This document shows, piece by piece, positions 10,215-21,904 of a DNA stretch of 64,000 nt; position 1 is the first letter of the stretch; every line of letters begins with the position of its first letter. This stretch comes from Beta vulgaris subsp. vulgaris. Its lineage: Eukaryota; Streptophyta; Magnoliopsida; Caryophyllales; Amaranthaceae. The stretch is from contig NC_079206.1 in assembly GCF_026745355.1 (NCBI RefSeq), positions 44,151,342 to 44,215,341 of the forward strand, read 5' to 3'. The notes below the pieces were generated by a model that searched no databases, was not told where the DNA came from, and was given only the letters and a program-made list of their open reading frames with translations. The position numbers were made by a program, and so were the translations under genes.

Positions 10215-11060
10215 CTGACTTGATCGTCAGATGGGCGATCCCGGATATACCCCAGGGGTAGTCTAACTCCCGTTTGCAGGTTTCACTTCATTCCCCGAGT
10301 GACCGGTCACCACTGTTGATCATCGGCTCCTAATATCGATTCATCCCCCATCTTATAATTTTTTACTCGAAATAGAGGGAATTTGATGTAGGTAAAGATT
10401 ATACACGCAATCACAGAGGAAATTCAAAATGTATCCTCTGCTTAGCATCTCATTCTTAGCGCATTTCTTGAGCTTTGCGATCATTTCTTTAGTATCTTTG
10501 TATAATGGTTCTGGTAAGTACCAGATTTTGGATGCAAATTGCAGAACATATAAAATCGTCGTAGTAGTTTGTTAGAACGACATCTTCTCCTTTAGACGTA
10601 AGAAATTGGTTCCATCAAAGCGATCTAGTTTCATAGTATCATTACCATACATCTTCATAGAGTTTTGCATAATAATATATCCTAAGATTGTCAGACACAT
10701 TGTAACGGCAAACTAGATTAAAGAAACGTAAACTAACGGAATTATTCTATGTCCTTAGAAATTAGAATAATAATGTCCCACTAAAGTATCGATGGAATTA
10801 ATCCACTAATTTCCACCGGGATTCCCCAATCTAATTAAGAACGAATTCAGGCAAATAATCCAATTACAATGAACATGATTATAGTTTTGTCAAGAGAAGT
10901 GTTTGAAAGAAAGACATGTAAACCTGGATTAGCAAAATAACGTTACTACCTATTATTAGGAACGCAATAAAGTAACAAAGAATTAAAGAACAATATATCT
11001 ACGTAAGAATTAATGTGATTCATTTACAATATGTTAGCTACATCCACAAGCAGAGAAGAC
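10215..11060. other. Sequence right of the gypsy element, no gene
   Basis: It probably includes the rest of the gypsy element (possible LTR) grading into AT-rich DNA after about 10340. I found no LTR pair, open frame of note or RNA gene. Confidence 0.5.
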
Positions 11061-11240
11061 ATGTTTTATTATCTTTTAGGAGAGAGTGAGAGACAAGGTA
11101 CATGTTACAAAATATAGAGGCAAAAGTTAATTAAGGGTTTATATAGTATCATGTTTTATTATCTTTTAGGAGAGAGTGAGAGACAAGGTACATGTTACAA
11201 AATATAAAGGCAAAAGTTAATTAAGGGTTTATATAGTATC
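11061..11240. repeat. Exact tandem duplication of 90 bp
   Basis: 11061-11150 and 11151-11240 are identical except for one base (AATATAGAGG against AATATAAAGG). This is a very recent local duplication. It is non-coding. Confidence 0.95.
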
Positions 11241-11954
11241 GTGCTTGGTTAATCCTAGCGTCAAATAATTTAAGACGTACAATAATTAATTGCTTAGTGT
11301 TAGTCTTCGATTGGTAATATATGAACATTCTAATAATCCAAGTAAAAGGACATCCAAGCCTGATACTCGATTTAGCTCAACTATTTAAGCCCTTATCATA
11401 TTTAATGTACTAATAAGCATAAGAGTCAATATATATATATATACATTAAAAACATTATACACCTGATAAGACTTTTTCAACTTTCTCTCTCATCCGAAAT
11501 TCTCTCCCAAAGAATTGAGAGTTATCTCACTTTAAGTGAGCCCACTTGTCACCTAAGGTTTTCTTCACTGAGGAGTTCTCGCCAACTCACACCTGGCGTG
11601 TTATGCTCTTTACACCACAACAAATCCAGCCAGCTGTCCAGACGCGTGGTACAAGCCTCGCCAAGTTTGATCGGTAAAATTTTCTTCCACCGGTAAATTC
11701 ATCCTTACCACCCTTGTTCTTCATGTTTAAATACTCCCTCTCACTGTAATTCTTGCGGAAAAACAGCCAAAATCTTTCGTTTTTTCCTTTCACTTTTCAC
11801 TGTTAGTTTCTACTTTCTCTTTAATTTTTCGGCTACTGGTTGTTACTGATTACTAACAAAGATATTAAAAACCTTCGCTTAGTTCCAACACCTTCACTGT
11901 ACGATTTTCTACGTTACTATATTAACCTTTCCAAAACCTATATATTTGCGAAGA

Positions 11955-13854
11955 ATGAGTTTCTCAGAACCCCAAACTAGTAATAGTGAAGGTCTTCCTG
12001 TTCGTTCTATACACAAGCGCATGGGTATCCTTGTTAGCCACCCGCCATCGACTCTTCCTCCTCTGCCTAATATCGAGTGGAGTCATTCTGTAGTTGGCTA
12101 TTTTTTTGATCTTGTGCCTCCAAATGCGAGCCTGGTTAATAATGTGGTCAATACTCAGTGGATTACTCGAGGCTCCATTCGAGTTCTTCGCACTGGGATT
12201 TATTTTATCTTTGAGTGTCAAGACCCGCGTGATTGTGCGGCTCTTCTTCGCCAACACACTACTGTCATAGATGGTAAGATTATTACCTTTCGCGCTAGTT
12301 CAGCCAATCAAGTTCCTTCTTCTATAGACTTTAGTCTGGCTACGCTATAGGTACTGGACTGCTCGTATATTATCTCACGTTGGGATGGTTGATTTAGTGG
12401 AAGACACTGGGCCGGGTCTCCCACAGGAGGCTTTTCTTCGTGCTCGTTTAGTCATAGATTTAACAAAACCACTAATCACGGGGTGCTTCTTGCCCTTGGG
12501 AGATGGTCAAGTGGTGTGGGTCTATTTTCGATATGAAGGGGTTTTTAAGTTTTGCAAACAGTGCGGTTGTGTAGGCCATCACACTGGACGATGTCCAATG
12601 TCTGCCTATGATGCACACCATCTTATTCATCGTCGTTTCCTGGAATTTGAACATGATGGTATGAACATCATGTTTGATGCTATGGGTGTTCCTCTTTATA
12701 CAAATATTATTCGTGGGTTACCAGATCGGTTTATTTACCGAAATGTTCGTGTGAATTTAACTCATGTGGTTCCTGGCCATGATCCCTATATATTTGAGGA
12801 ACGTCACGTTGATGTTCATATGGTGGATTCAAGCTCGGACGAGGAACCAGTGGAGGTAGAAAGCTCGGAACCTTCGCTTGAGCCACCAAATTTGCCATCC
12901 CAAGCAAATAACCCTTCTCTTCATGAATCTGAATTTCATACTAATCCCCCTATGTCTTTTTCCCGAGGATCACCTGCAAGTGTAACTCAGAATTTTTCTC
13001 CTGCTATCAGTGGCCACGAAGTGTTATCTCCACCTGGGCGCCGCTTTGCTACTGATGATATTACTTATGGCCACATCGAGGATTTTGTATCCCCAAGACC
13101 TCAACATGTGCCACCCGTATCTGCAGCAACTTCCCATATACCATTAGTCGCACCTACAGCCGCAGCACAAGTACATCGAAGCAGACCTTTTTATCGTCAT
13201 TTGGGGATTACTACGCGACCTCCGAAATTATTTCGCGTGGCGATCGAACACGAGGAGTGTTATGTGCGTCCAAATGATGCTGCATCGGGGTTTATTCATC
13301 AGTCTCCTGGTTGGGATTCTCTTAGCAATGTGGGAACTCTTGAGGCACTAATCGAACAAGGAAGGACTACGAGTGGTCCTCCGCATCCTGACGAACCTGG
13401 GCCTAGTAACTGGTTTTCCGCAGGTCATAAGCGCAGGGCCGAAGGTTTGTTGCATAGCCAATCTGCCAATGACGTAGCTGGCTTACCTTTGGAGGTGAGT
13501 TACAGCTCTAAAGATGGAAAGCGACAACGTCTGGAGCAATGGGAAGCTAAAGGAGGATTTAATTTAGGCTTCCTACGTGGTGACGTTCGTACTAAAGCTA
13601 TTACTGATGTGTCTATGGCTCGAAATTTGGAAGTGGAACCTGGGGAAGAGATTATGTCTTCTTTGGCTCAGAAACGTCATGCAGCTACTTCACCACCTAT
13701 GCCGACTAAGAAATGGATTTTCAAACGTCAGCGTGGGAATGATGTCGGCTCCTCTGCTGCTGACATGGAGGGACATTTTTCCTTGTTGGTTAAGGTTGCA
13801 GATGACTCAACTAGGGTAGTGACTGACCCAGACCAGTCACCTCTAGTTCCATGA
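11955..13854 (+). pseudogene. LINE ORF1: DUF4283-like RNA-binding protein with CCHC zinc knuckle
   Basis: It starts MSFSEPQTSN at 11955. The first part (to the TAG at 12348-12350) contains the DUF4283-like region (GYFFDLVPPNASLVNNVV, then RGSIRVLRTGIYFIFE). After a TAG and a frameshift the frame 12385-13854 carries RLVIDLTKPL and the knuckle CKQCGCVGHHTGRC (C-x2-C-x4-H-x4-C), then a long low-complexity, Pro/Ser-rich tail. Such proteins coat LINE RNA. The TGA stop overlaps the ORF2 start as ATGA at 13851-13854. The two parts total about 620 codons. Confidence 0.85.
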
Positions 13855-16800
13855 ATATCCTTTCGTTAAATTGTCGGGGTTGAATACCAGTGATGCCCCG
13901 ATAATTCCGTACATACGCTGGTTGGTTGCGACGGTTAAGCCCATTTTCTGTTTGCAAAAACAAAATGTTCAGTTGCACATGTACAGTCTGTGTTACGAAC
14001 TACTAATCCACACACTGTAGTTGGTGTAGATGCTTTAGGGTCTAGTGGTGGGTTAGTTGTGGTTTCTTGGGCACCTTTTGCTGTTAACGTACTTAGATCC
14101 ATGTGTAATTTCCTGTTTTGTAAAATATCAGCAAATAATGGAATGATCTGGTACGTTTTATTTTTGTACGGAGAATCGCGCCAAGAATTTCGTACTTCAT
14201 TATGGAATCAATTGTTACACATGTTAGAGCCATATCCTGACTTTGTTATTATTGGTGATATAAATCAACTTGATCATTATGGGGATAAGCTGGGTGGGAC
14301 TACTATGATTAGGGGATGGGAAGAATTTACAACTTGGAAGCATGCTCTACAACTACAAGATATTCCCTTTGTTGGCCCTCGATTTACTTGGACAAATAAC
14401 AGGGATGGTGTGGATTTAATTATGGAACGTCTCGATAGAGTGTATGCTTCCCCAAATTGGAATGACAGATATCCACTTGGTTTCATTAAAAACTTCCCTA
14501 TTCTACATTCTGATCATGCAGCTATCTTTTACCAGACAGAGCCACCACGCCAGGTTCATCGTAGGCCATATCAGTTTGAAAATTGGTGCCTCATACATCC
14601 TGAATTACCTAACATTATTTCGTCTGTATGGCGCATTCCCATAGTTGGGTCAACAATGTACCGGTTCACGAAACATCTATCCATCTTTCGCAATCAGATT
14701 AGGCGATGGTGACTGGATCATAAAGTTGTATGGGGGATTGATTGGCAAGAACTTTCTACAAAGTTAATGGCCAATGCGACTGATATCTCTTCTCTTCCTC
14801 AGGGTAACGCTTTCATGCTCCAACGTCAGCAAGAGTTGAATAAGTCTGCTTTGGCACACTCTTATTGGTCGCAACGATCTAAAGATAAATTCGTTCAAAT
14901 CGGGGACCTTCCAACCAAGTTCTTAATAAGATGAGACAAAAACAACGTGCAGCATATATATATCTACTACGGATAGCAGACGACCAATGGACGGAGGATG
15001 GTCCTACCATAGTAAAAACTATTTTACATCATTTCAAGGTTGCATATGGGCCGTCTCAGGTGTCTACTGCCTCTGATCAGGTCCAGGATGAGGCCATTGA
15101 TCTACTACTTCGCGACTTAAATTTACCTCATCTTTCTCCTTCTCAACAACAACAGCTCATTCGACCCTTCTCTAAGGATGAAGTGCATGAGGCCATGTTT
15201 GGTATTGGTCAGGGCAAATCTCCTGGCCTGGATGGATCAACGGCGGAGTTTTTCAAACTTCACTGGCTTAGCCTCGGAAATGAGGTATTTCAAGCTGTTA
15301 ATCACTTTTTCACAACAGGTTTCATACTTCATGAATGGAACCAGACGTTGATTGTTTTGTTGCCTAAAGGACCGAATCCTGAGGATGTGACACAATTTCG
15401 GCCAATTAGTTTATGTAATACCATTTACAAATGTGTTTCGAAATGCCTTGTCAATCGTTTACGGCCGTTGCTCTCTGATCTTATCACAGAATATCAGAGT
15501 GCCTTCATACCGGGAAGGCATATGGATGACAACATTTTGATCAGTCATGAGTTAACCCACGTTCTTAATAAACATCGAAGCGGTAATGTTCATCTAGCGG
15601 CTCTAAAAATTGACATGAATAAGGCATATGACCGGGTTAACTGGAGGTTTCTCTTAAAGGTTCTTCAGGCCTATGGATTTCCTGCACCATGGATACAGTT
15701 GATTAGTCAATGTATTTCTACAGTGACATATCGCATCCTGGTTAATGGACAGGTTACAGAGTCCTTTCCTTCCCATTGTGGGCTCCGTCAGGGTGACCCA
15801 CTTTCCCCCTATCTATTCTTGTTCTGTATGGATATCTTCTCTCGCATGATAATACTGGCTACGGATATTCGACTTTTTGATGGAATTCGAGCTCACAGGT
15901 ACGCTCCTGCTATATCTCATCTGTTTTTTGCTGATGATGCTCTTCTTTTCTTTAAAGCGTCGACTACTTCTTGTACGAAACTGTCCAATCTACTTGATCG
16001 ATTCTGCCATATTTCTGGTCAAATGCTCAGTTTACGAAAGTCATTTGTTAAATTTAGTCCAAATGTTTCCGAGCACATGGGTCAGGAATACAAACGTATC
16101 TTGCAACTAAATGCCAACGTTTCCCTGGGCACATATCTGGGTACTCCTGTGGATATCCAAGGGAAGAAAACTCAGCACTTCACCTTTTTACTTGATAAAA
16201 TTTCTCAACGTATAACTGCGTGGAATCATATACCAATTTCGCAAGCTGGGAAATTGATTCTCATTAATTCAGTCCTCATTGCTTCCATCGCTCATATCCT
16301 ATCAGTCTTCTTGGTTCCCACAACAATCACAAATAAGTTGGATGCAATGCTAGCAAGATTTTTCTGGTCCAAGTGCTCAGGTAAAGGAATTGCTTGGAAA
16401 AGCAAGGAGCTCTTGCACTTGCAAAAAGGTGCTGGAGGACTCGGATTACGTAGTATTGCGGTGCACAATCGTTTGCTTCTGATTAAGAAAGTATGGCGTA
16501 TTCATAGGAATTCCAATGGTCTTATAAGTAAAGTATTTGCTGATCAAACTTTGCGGCCTACTTCATCAATAGCTACACTGCGTCCTATGCGGAATCAATG
16601 TTCTTGGGGTGCGCGCGGGTTAATATAGGCTGAGAAGGTGCTCTTGACAAATTATATTTGGAAAATTGGATCCAAGTCCAGATTACGAGCTGGCAACGAG
16701 CGCTGGGTTCATGGAAGGCCTCCCATCTTTCGGGATAATGTATCTCTTCACACTGCCGCTACTGCTTCCATTGCTTCCCTCTTGTTGCCACACCAACAAG

Positions 16801-17963
16801 GTTGGAATGTATCCCGGCTTCATTCACTTTTTCATTCCAGCACAGTTCGTGATATACGTTCTCTTGAAGTGCCACAACTCACCAACCAAGAGGACCTTTC
16901 TATTTGGCCTTTTACTACTTCGGGCCAATATACTACCAAATCTGGGTACTACTTCCTTTCTCGAAATACCGATATCTATAGCATGAACCCCCCTCTCAAT
17001 TCGGAGTTCTTTCGAATCCTATGGGGATTGCGCATCATGCCAAAATGAAAACTTTTCCTCTGGAAACTGTTCCATAACGGGTTAGCAACAACATCTAACC
17101 TTTCGTACCGCGGACTGACTAGTTCAGATGTTTGTCCAAGTTGTAATTTGGAACCAGAGACATGCCAACACCTTTTTCGCTTTTGTCATCTTTCCACGTT
17201 AACATGGCAAACTAGCCAATTGAATCTCATTTCCAATTTAACTCCCCTTGTGAGCTTCAAAGACTGGCTCATTGCATGGATACACTATTTCTACCAGCAG
17301 GATGGATACAATGGCCATCGTCTTCCTTTATTTGTGGCTATTTTATGGGCCATTTGGCAGGGACGGAATCAAAAGGTTTTCAACGGCACAACACCTGATC
17401 TGCCTCTAATCCGTTCACTTCAGGACAAAGGTATCCAACAACACTTCACCTTTATGGCTACTCCTCTTCCTCAGCCTAGGATTTTGCATGAGGCACCAGG
17501 TCCGCCAGGGTTTCTTTTTGCACATTTTGGGTTCTCCTTCTCTGGGATACCACAGTTACAGATACAAGTGGATGGGTCCTGGAAAAAGTTTTCTCCTCTG
17601 GCTGGTATTGCCTGGGTTGTTGATAACGTCAGTACTAACGCAAGGAAGGGGCAAGGTAGCTGCATTTATGCTGACTCATCCCTGGTGGCGAAAGCACGGG
17701 CTTGCCTGGGGGCCTTGCTTTGGGCTCAAGCTCAGGGTTATTATCAACTTTTGATCTACACAGATTCCGATATTCTGGTCCGGAGTTTGCTTCATCAAGC
17801 CACACAACCAATTTCAATTGCCTGGACTCTCAACGACATTCGAATCCTGGGACAACAACTTCAATGGTGTCGTATTCTAAAAGTTAATCGGCAACAGGTG
17901 CAGCGGGCACATGAACTGGCCAATCATGTTCGCCTAGGACAGATACCAATGGCCAACCTGTAG
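13851..17963 (+). pseudogene. LINE ORF2: endonuclease, reverse transcriptase, zinc knuckle, RNase H
   Basis: It starts MNILSLNCRG and meets a TGA at 13881. The endonuclease part at 13990-14712 shows IIGDINQLDHYGD, FTWTNNRDG, ERLDRVYASP and HSDHAAI. RT at 14931-16628 shows GKSPGLDGSTAEFFK, RPISLCNTIYK, KIDMNKAYDRVNW, GLRQGDPLSPYLF and FADD (15927-15938). The zinc knuckle CPSCNLEPETCQHLFRFC follows, then RNase H (VDGSW, YTDSD, RAHELANHVR). Defects are stops at 13881, 14710, 16626 and 17046, a frameshift near 14918, and Lys (17691-17693) where an RNase H catalytic Glu is expected. The order matches plant L1 elements that carry a terminal RNase H. Confidence 0.92.
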
Positions 17964-18031
17964 TTAATTTTGTTTTATGGTTCTGTACGTTTTAACGATG
18001 TCCAAAAAAAAAAAAAAAAAAAAACATTATA

Positions 18032-18880
18032 TTCCTTCCATTTGGGACAAAACCCACACTTAGCTTAACTCCACTAACTAAGACATAATAAAGACTATTA
18101 TACAACATGATAAAGAGGCATATAATGCAGAAGTTGCTTAAAAAAATATGATTTTTATTTGGATGTAGAGAGAGGTATAATGACAAATGATAAAGACGGA
18201 ATTTGATACCAGGCCTCAGGCACCACCTTCCAAAATTTTAACTAATGAAGTTAATTGAGATCCACGAACAATAATATGTTCTTATATACCTTTGCACCCA
18301 AAAGATAATACTAATAATGTATTCTTATCCTTGATTCTTTGTATATAACAAGGCTAATGAGTCTAGTATATAGATGAAGCTAAATAGATCACCCGAGGAA
18401 TTGATGTACACATGACAGTATGATACCTCTTTTGAAAGTCAAGTGTCTCTATAAAATCTAGTACAGTAGAATAATAGTTACATACAGAAAAATTCAATAC
18501 TTAAGGTTGGTTTAAGTAGTGAGTTCTTTTATTTTCTCTAGCAGAGTTTAATTAGGTTTCACCTCCTATCCCAAGCATTTACTTAGAATTTAAGGGTGAA
18601 AGAGGTTGGGATGTTTGACCTCTAATAGGCCTCTGGATGGGGGACTCTGTGTGAGAGTAGCCCAGATGTTTTTTCTTACCTTAGAAAAATATAGAAATAT
18701 TCAATACTATCAAAATCTTCTATAATCCTTCAATAATTTTATATGTAATCATAGTAAATATGAATCTTCTTTTGATATCAAAAATGTTGTTGAAATTACT
18801 GATACTTCCAATTAAGTATAATAATGATTTTAAAAAAAATTAATCATTTGTGGTAATTTTTTCAACAAAGAAATATAGTA
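18032..18880. other. AT-rich spacer
   Basis: Unoccupied DNA right of the LINE. I see no gene or clear repeat end. Confidence 0.5.
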
Positions 18881-19138
18881 CACCTCCGTTCTTTTTCTAT
18901 TGCAACAATAGAGTTTTTACGAATGCAAATGCACCAACTTTAACTATTAATATCTTTAATTACTTCTTAGTAAAAAAATATAAATTAGATCTTTTTGAAA
19001 GTATAAATCGAAACGAATCTGACAAGATTCCACATAATTATATTTTTCCTGACGTAAAAATCACAAGAGATAGTGAAAGGATGGTGAATGAATAATGTGA
19101 AAATCTCATTGTTGCAATAGAAAAAAAAACGGAGGAAG
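18881..19138. mobile_element. Stowaway-like MITE, copy 2
   Basis: The terminal inverted repeats are about 30 bp: left CACCTCCGTTC...TATTGCAACAAT and right ATTGTTGCAATAG...CGGAGGAAG, flanked by TA on both sides (18879-18880 and 19139-19140). The interior shares the GACGAAT/AGACCCCACAT block (in reverse orientation here) with copies 1 and 3. The 81-codon frame over it is spurious. Confidence 0.9.
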
Positions 19139-19335
19139 TAGTTCATAAACAATTACAACCTACACTAGGTGCAAGTCTTTTTTTGTAAAGAAAAAAACTA
19201 TAAGAGATTGATATATAAAGTATCAATCCATTAATTCTACACTTCAAAAATAAAGTACCAATTCATTCGGTATAGAGTAATCACATACAAAAAAAAAAGA
19301 CTTGGCGTTGCTGTCTGCTTCATTCTAGTTCATAA

Positions 19336-19590
19336 CCAATTATCCCTCACTAATCTAATGGGTATCCGCAATGCACACCAATAGTATTATGAGAAAGACA
19401 ATAGAGAATTGTAACATAATAAAATCAAGTATTGTTCATCACCTATGGAGGATCCAAGTCCACAGGTTAATTCCCTCAATAATGTTTCCACTTTACGTAA
19501 TTAATAGATTTTAAAAGTTATGACACATCAAACATCACATTAACATTAACAGGAACCTCTTTAATTCAATAAATATTTTTCATAACTTAA
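19336..19590 (+). repeat. Dispersed repeat, copy A (second copy at 24205-24435)
   Basis: It shares long stretches with 24205-24435, for example CACTAATCTAATGGGTA, CACACCAATAGTATTA and CTATGGAGGATCCAAGTCC. It is a direct repeat of about 250 bp with small indels. It is probably part of an unnamed retroelement; there is no coding sequence. Confidence 0.85.
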
Positions 19591-19858
19591 ATCACTATAT
19601 CGAATTATAATAATCAACGTCTATAATTCATAGTAACCAATATGTCCATCATGGAACCCCATAGAGTCACAATATCAACTTATAATACCGTTCGTAACAT
19701 CATTAACTCATTAGTTGTACCCATTAAGTTATATTATCAACATTAGTATAATTTTTAATAGGAAAATTTGCGAGAAAACACCTTATTTGTTATACTTTTT
19801 GTAAGAACACACCTTATATATATTTTTTTGTGAAAAAACGCCTTATATAATATTTTTT

Positions 19859-20244
19859 AGGGTTTTTCTACGTTATACCCTTGTGTTTCTTCAATTTCTA
19901 CGTTTTACCCCAACTTTGTAAAAATTCTACACGGTACCCTCAAGCTTACCTTTTTTAATGCACGATGCTCAAACTGTTGATTATATGTCATTAATTTCAT
20001 TTATTTTTTTAAATTTATTGGAACTAAATTAACTCATACACAGTTTAACCTTTATAAGGTTATTCACTAATTAGATTCGTTCTACCAGAATATAAAAAAT
20101 AGACAAAATTAATGATGTATAATCAGTGGTAGGGGCATTGTTCGTTGAAAAAGGTAAGTTTAAGGGTACTGTGTAGAATTTTGAAAAGCTTGGGGTACAA
20201 CGTAGAAATTGAAAAAATACAAGGGTATAACGTAGAAAAACCCT
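19859..20244. mobile_element. MITE with terminal inverted repeats of about 110 bp
   Basis: AGGGTTTTTCTACGTTATAC at the left matches, inverted, the right end GTATAACGTAGAAAAACCCT, and the similarity continues about 110 bp inward. The string ATTTTTT stands at both outer borders (19852-19858 and 20245-20251), a likely target duplication. Long inverted repeats suggest a Mutator-like MITE, but the duplication (7 bp visible) is shorter than the usual 9. It is non-coding. Confidence 0.85.
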
Positions 20245-20251
20245 ATTTTTT

Positions 20252-21029
20252 ATTAAAACAACCACCTTAATGTCGAAATCTAGCCAACAAGTCAACTTTC
20301 CGGCATTGACCCATGTATTATATCTCACTCCCTACGCTTGAACTACACGCACAATTAAAACAAAAAGATACACTTTTCATTCTTTTGTTCAACCTTTGTT
20401 GCGTTTAATTAAACCCTAATACTGCCAAAAGTTTCTTGCTTGCCTCTGGTCTCTCATGCTCCTCTACAAAAAGCAAAGTAGATTGTGTCAGTGCTTTGTC
20501 TCCTATACATCAAAATCCAAGGTATATATTGCATCTACTTTATTATATTGAATACTTACACAATACTCTAATGTGATGCACAATAAGGAGCTGTATGAAA
20601 GCTATGAGTATTTTCATAGTTTGTCACCTCACTGCTATGAGTAATTTCATACAAAAAGGCAAAAGCTACATAAAAGCTATGGGTATTTTCATACAAAAAG
20701 CTGTATATAATATTGCATCTACAATAAATTCATAGTTTGACACCTACATGCTAACTAAGTCATCTATTTTTTCATGTTTTAATTTTGTTTAAATTGTACT
20801 TGATATACTAATAACATTATTTATAATTTATGACAAGATGGAAACAACAAACACCATATTGAATCCTAAAATCGGGATTAACACGGTTGTACTACTGATG
20901 ATATATATGGTATGGTGGAAAGTTTGTATGTGAAAAAAAAGAGGATATATGATGGAGGGAGAATGTTTTTTAAAGGGGGTATATCTCAATTGTGTTACGC
21001 TACTATAGCTTAAATTATAACATACTACT
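20252..21029. other. AT-rich stretch with short repeats
   Basis: The phrase GCTATGAGTATTTTCATA recurs three times in variant form at 20600-20690. No gene is seen. The part from about 20880 may already be decayed 5' sequence of the transposase at 21030. Confidence 0.45.
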
Positions 21030-21812
21030 TTGGTGATAAAAATGGAGTTAAAATATGGTATAGGAAAAAAAAGGAGAAGTTTGACTAATGGCCTAATGGA
21101 ATTTATGATTGATTCAAACCCATATGATTTGTTTGAATCTAAGGATGAGCATGGGTATATCACTATTTTTGTAGAGTATGACAGTGGAGCTAAGGAAACC
21201 GATAGAGTATATGGTGACCGTGGTGATGAAGAAGGTTACAATGAAGGTTGGATTCTTGGTGGTGCCAATTTAGATGACTGGGTTGATTTAGCCGCCAGTG
21301 ATGGTTGGGATACTGAAGTGAGTTTCGGTTCAAACGGAAAAGGAGATACTAGTTGTCTTAGTAATAAACCTGCCAAACTTGATGTGAGGAAGAAATCGGG
21401 AAGGAAAGTAGGATCTCTTAAGGGACCTGAAGTTAATGATGTTGTGTATGATGAGTTTGTGGACGAGGATAGAACAGAATGTGATCTCTTTGCAGAGGGA
21501 GTTGATAGAGACTTGACTGAAAGTGTTGATGTGAGCTTTAGTCAACCAAATATTGTAGGTGAATCACAATTGGATTTAGAAATTGTACAAGGTGAGGAAG
21601 TTCATGTTCCCGAAGATGAGGACTTAAATGAAGACTCTAACGAGGAAGGTAGTGACATTGGATCGGATGAGGAACACGACAAGGCTCCCGTATTCAACCC
21701 ATAAATAGGCTTTAAGAATCCCGTTGAAATGAGAAAGGGCTTGAAATTTCCTTCAGCAAATGTTTGTAGAAAGGCACTAAGGCAAAATAAAATAATCGAG
21801 TAATAAAATTCC
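21030..21812 (+). pseudogene. Mutator-like transposase, N-terminal fragment
   Basis: A 224-codon frame (21030-21704) has an N-terminal part resembling the plant MULE leader region, then an acidic Asp/Glu-rich linker (VHVPEDEDLNEDSNEEGS). After an in-frame TAA (21702-21704) the same frame continues FKNPVEMRKGLKFPSANVCR, which matches the start of the DNA-binding domain of MuDR-type transposases (pattern NP-F--GM-F-s---frkA). The catalytic part is absent; a CACTA element begins 90 bp further on. Family assignment is by motif memory only. No function is likely. Confidence 0.6.
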
Positions 21813-21904
21813 TAATAAAAACACATATAGGAACTTAGAGAATTTCTAATACTACTAAAAAAACTTAGTCTGCAGACCTTATTATAAATATAAATTTCAA
21901 CATC

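Larger units (their letters stand above)
4329..10300 (+). mobile_element. Ty3/gypsy retrotransposon remnant, Tat (Retand-like) lineage
   Basis: The order is the end of reverse transcriptase, RNase H, a second RNase H of the Tat type, integrase, then about 3.5 kb carrying minus-strand reading frames. A second RNase H plus an antisense gene between pol and the 3' LTR is known for Tat-lineage elements such as Retand and Ogre. gag, protease and most of RT are missing at the left, where a CACTA remnant abuts. I could not find either LTR, so the right edge is approximate. All reading frames are interrupted. The sequence is GC-richer (many CTCGAG-like motifs) than its surroundings. Confidence 0.75.
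11460..18019 (+). mobile_element. Full-length LINE (L1-like plant non-LTR retrotransposon), inactive
   Basis: It has a 5' UTR (11460-11954), ORF1, ORF2 with endonuclease, reverse transcriptase, zinc knuckle and RNase H, a 40-bp 3' UTR and a poly(A) tail from 18004. The same string AAAAACATTATA stands at 11448-11459 and at the end of the tail (18020-18031), an apparent target-site duplication whose A-run overlaps the tail. CACCTGATAAG would then be the 5' end. Stops and frameshifts in both ORFs show it cannot move by itself. Confidence 0.88.

Noticed and set aside
12472..12654. Minus-strand frames within the LINE
   Set aside because: Shadows of the ORF1/ORF2 reading frames.
20828..21163. 111-codon minus-strand frame
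   Set aside because: Overlaps the better-supported Mutator-like frame on the plus strand and has no family resemblance.
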